A stretch of 64,000 bases of DNA from Paracoccus acridae (lineage in GTDB: Bacteria; Pseudomonadota; Alphaproteobacteria; Rhodobacterales; Rhodobacteraceae), in assembly GCF_014642735.1 (NCBI RefSeq), contig NZ_BMIV01000002.1, positions 186,001 to 250,000 of the forward strand. The letters are read 5' to 3'. The notes under the pieces are model-generated. The model was not told the origin of the DNA and did no database searches. It saw nothing but the letters and a program-made list of their open reading frames with translations. The position numbers and the translations under genes were made by a program. Of this stretch, positions 63,577 through 64,000 are shown one piece after another (within the stretch, counting starts at the first letter, position 1; the number at the start of each line of letters is the position of its first letter).

Positions 63577-63592
63577 TTGACCAATTGGTCAG
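63577..63592. promoter_or_regulatory. RutR-type operator
   Basis: TTGACCAATTGGTCAG is an almost perfect copy of the RutR consensus TTGACCA-NN-TGGTCAA, with a 14-bp perfect palindrome at its core. It lies between the divergent amidohydrolase and RutR-like genes. Its left half (TTGACC) can also serve as -35 for the regulator, implying autoregulation. Confidence 0.8.
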
Positions 63593-63685
63593 GATCACGC
63601 TAGCACGGGGCAGGGTTCAGTCAAGCGTCCCGAAGGGGGCCGCCTTGCCTGTTGCCCAAAAACGCATCAGGGAAAGGGACCAGGA

Positions 63686-64000
63686 ATGGCCGACCAGTCG
63701 CAGCCGCCCCTGACGCGCATCCAGCAGAAGAACCGCGACCTGATCCTGGAAGGCGCGCTATCGGTCTTTTCGGTCAACGGATTTCGGGGCGCCACCATCG
63801 ACCAGATCGCCGAGGCGGCCGGCCTGTCGAAGCCGAATGTCCTTTATTACTTCGCGTCCAAGGACGACATCCACAAGACCCTTCTGACCACGCTGCTGGA
63901 CATGTGGCTGGCCCCCATGGTCCGAATCGACCCCGACGGCGACCCGCTGGAGGAGGTGATGACCTATGTCCGCGCCAAGCTGGAGATGTCGCGCCGCTAT
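63686..64000 (+). CDS. rutR: RutR-like TetR family regulator, N-terminal part
   Basis: 105 residues are visible; the gene runs off the end of the window. The helix-turn-helix is in GATIDQIAEAAGLSKPNVLYYFASKDDI, and LLDMWLAPMV...YVRAKLEMSRRY matches the start of the RutR ligand domain (E. coli RutR has ILDIWLAPL and KLEVSRDY here). RutR binds uracil or thymine and leaves its operator. The start follows AGGGACCAGGA. It is divergent from the pyrimidine catabolic genes, with its operator between. Confidence 0.9.
   Translation, partial: MADQSQPPLTRIQQKNRDLILEGALSVFSVNGFRGATIDQIAEAAGLSKPNVLYYFASKDDIHKTLLTTLLDMWLAPMVRIDPDGDPLEEVMTYVRAKLEMSRRY

Noticed and set aside
50627-64000. Genomic island inserted at tRNA-Pro
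   Set aside because: No integrase, no duplicated tRNA 3' end was found, and base composition is like the rest of the window.

Overview
The window is a high-GC alphaproteobacterial chromosome segment. Several gene blocks point to Rhodobacteraceae, most likely a pigmented Paracoccus or close relative: dusB-ntrB-ntrC-ntrY-ntrX-trkA-trkH-hfq-hflX, an smo polyol operon, and a carotenoid cluster with a type 2 isopentenyl diphosphate isomerase beside crtE. This assignment rests on family recognition and gene order only. No 16S gene, phage, insertion sequence, integrase or CRISPR array was seen.

Layout. 1-4.5 kb: the tail of a DUF849 (BKACE) gene, a Na/Pi cotransporter-PhoU protein, and three stress-type genes (DUF892 and two DUF2382). 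4.5-12.1 kb: the carotenoid locus, with idi2 and crtE divergent, crtY-crtI-crtB on the minus strand, a DUF2585 membrane protein gene lodged next to crtY, and crtX. 12.2-20.4 kb: a polyol block with a HAD phosphatase, a SorC-type regulator, smoEFGK, smoS and mtlK. 20.4-25.7 kb: YjbF/YjbH-like envelope proteins, a lipoprotein and L-serine deaminase. 25.9-38 kb: the nitrogen and potassium block ending in hfq-hflX. 38-45.7 kb: ung and trpDG on the minus strand, and a plus-strand run ending in ppiD-trpE. 45.7-50.7 kb: a PRC-barrel protein, gpt, a LysE exporter, fabI, pdxH, a double cold-shock-domain protein, a DUF192 protein and tRNA-Pro(UGG). 50.7-64 kb: reductive pyrimidine catabolism (preA, preT, an ABC transporter, dihydropyrimidinase, an N-carbamoyl amidohydrolase and a RutR-like regulator), interrupted by a PhoPQ-like two-component system with PepSY proteins.

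How the genes work together. Idi2 and CrtE make GGPP, CrtB makes phytoene, CrtI makes lycopene, CrtY makes beta-carotene, and CrtX glucosylates hydroxylated carotenoids. The hydroxylase CrtZ is not in the window. SmoEFGK imports sorbitol or mannitol, which SmoS and MtlK oxidise to ketoses. PreTA reduces uracil or thymine, HydA opens the ring, and the M20 amidohydrolase releases the beta-amino acid. A near-perfect RutR-type operator lies between the amidohydrolase and the RutR-like gene, and a weaker one lies before preT.

Most genes belong to known families. The points most worth a second look are the regulatory sites: RutR-like operators, repeated half-sites before smoE, EcfG-like promoters before stress genes, and a dyad between idi2 and crtE. 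Others are the PepSY/two-component island, the GAFTGA-less NtrC and NtrX, the intergenic repeats, and the split or reduced crt, trp and smo loci.
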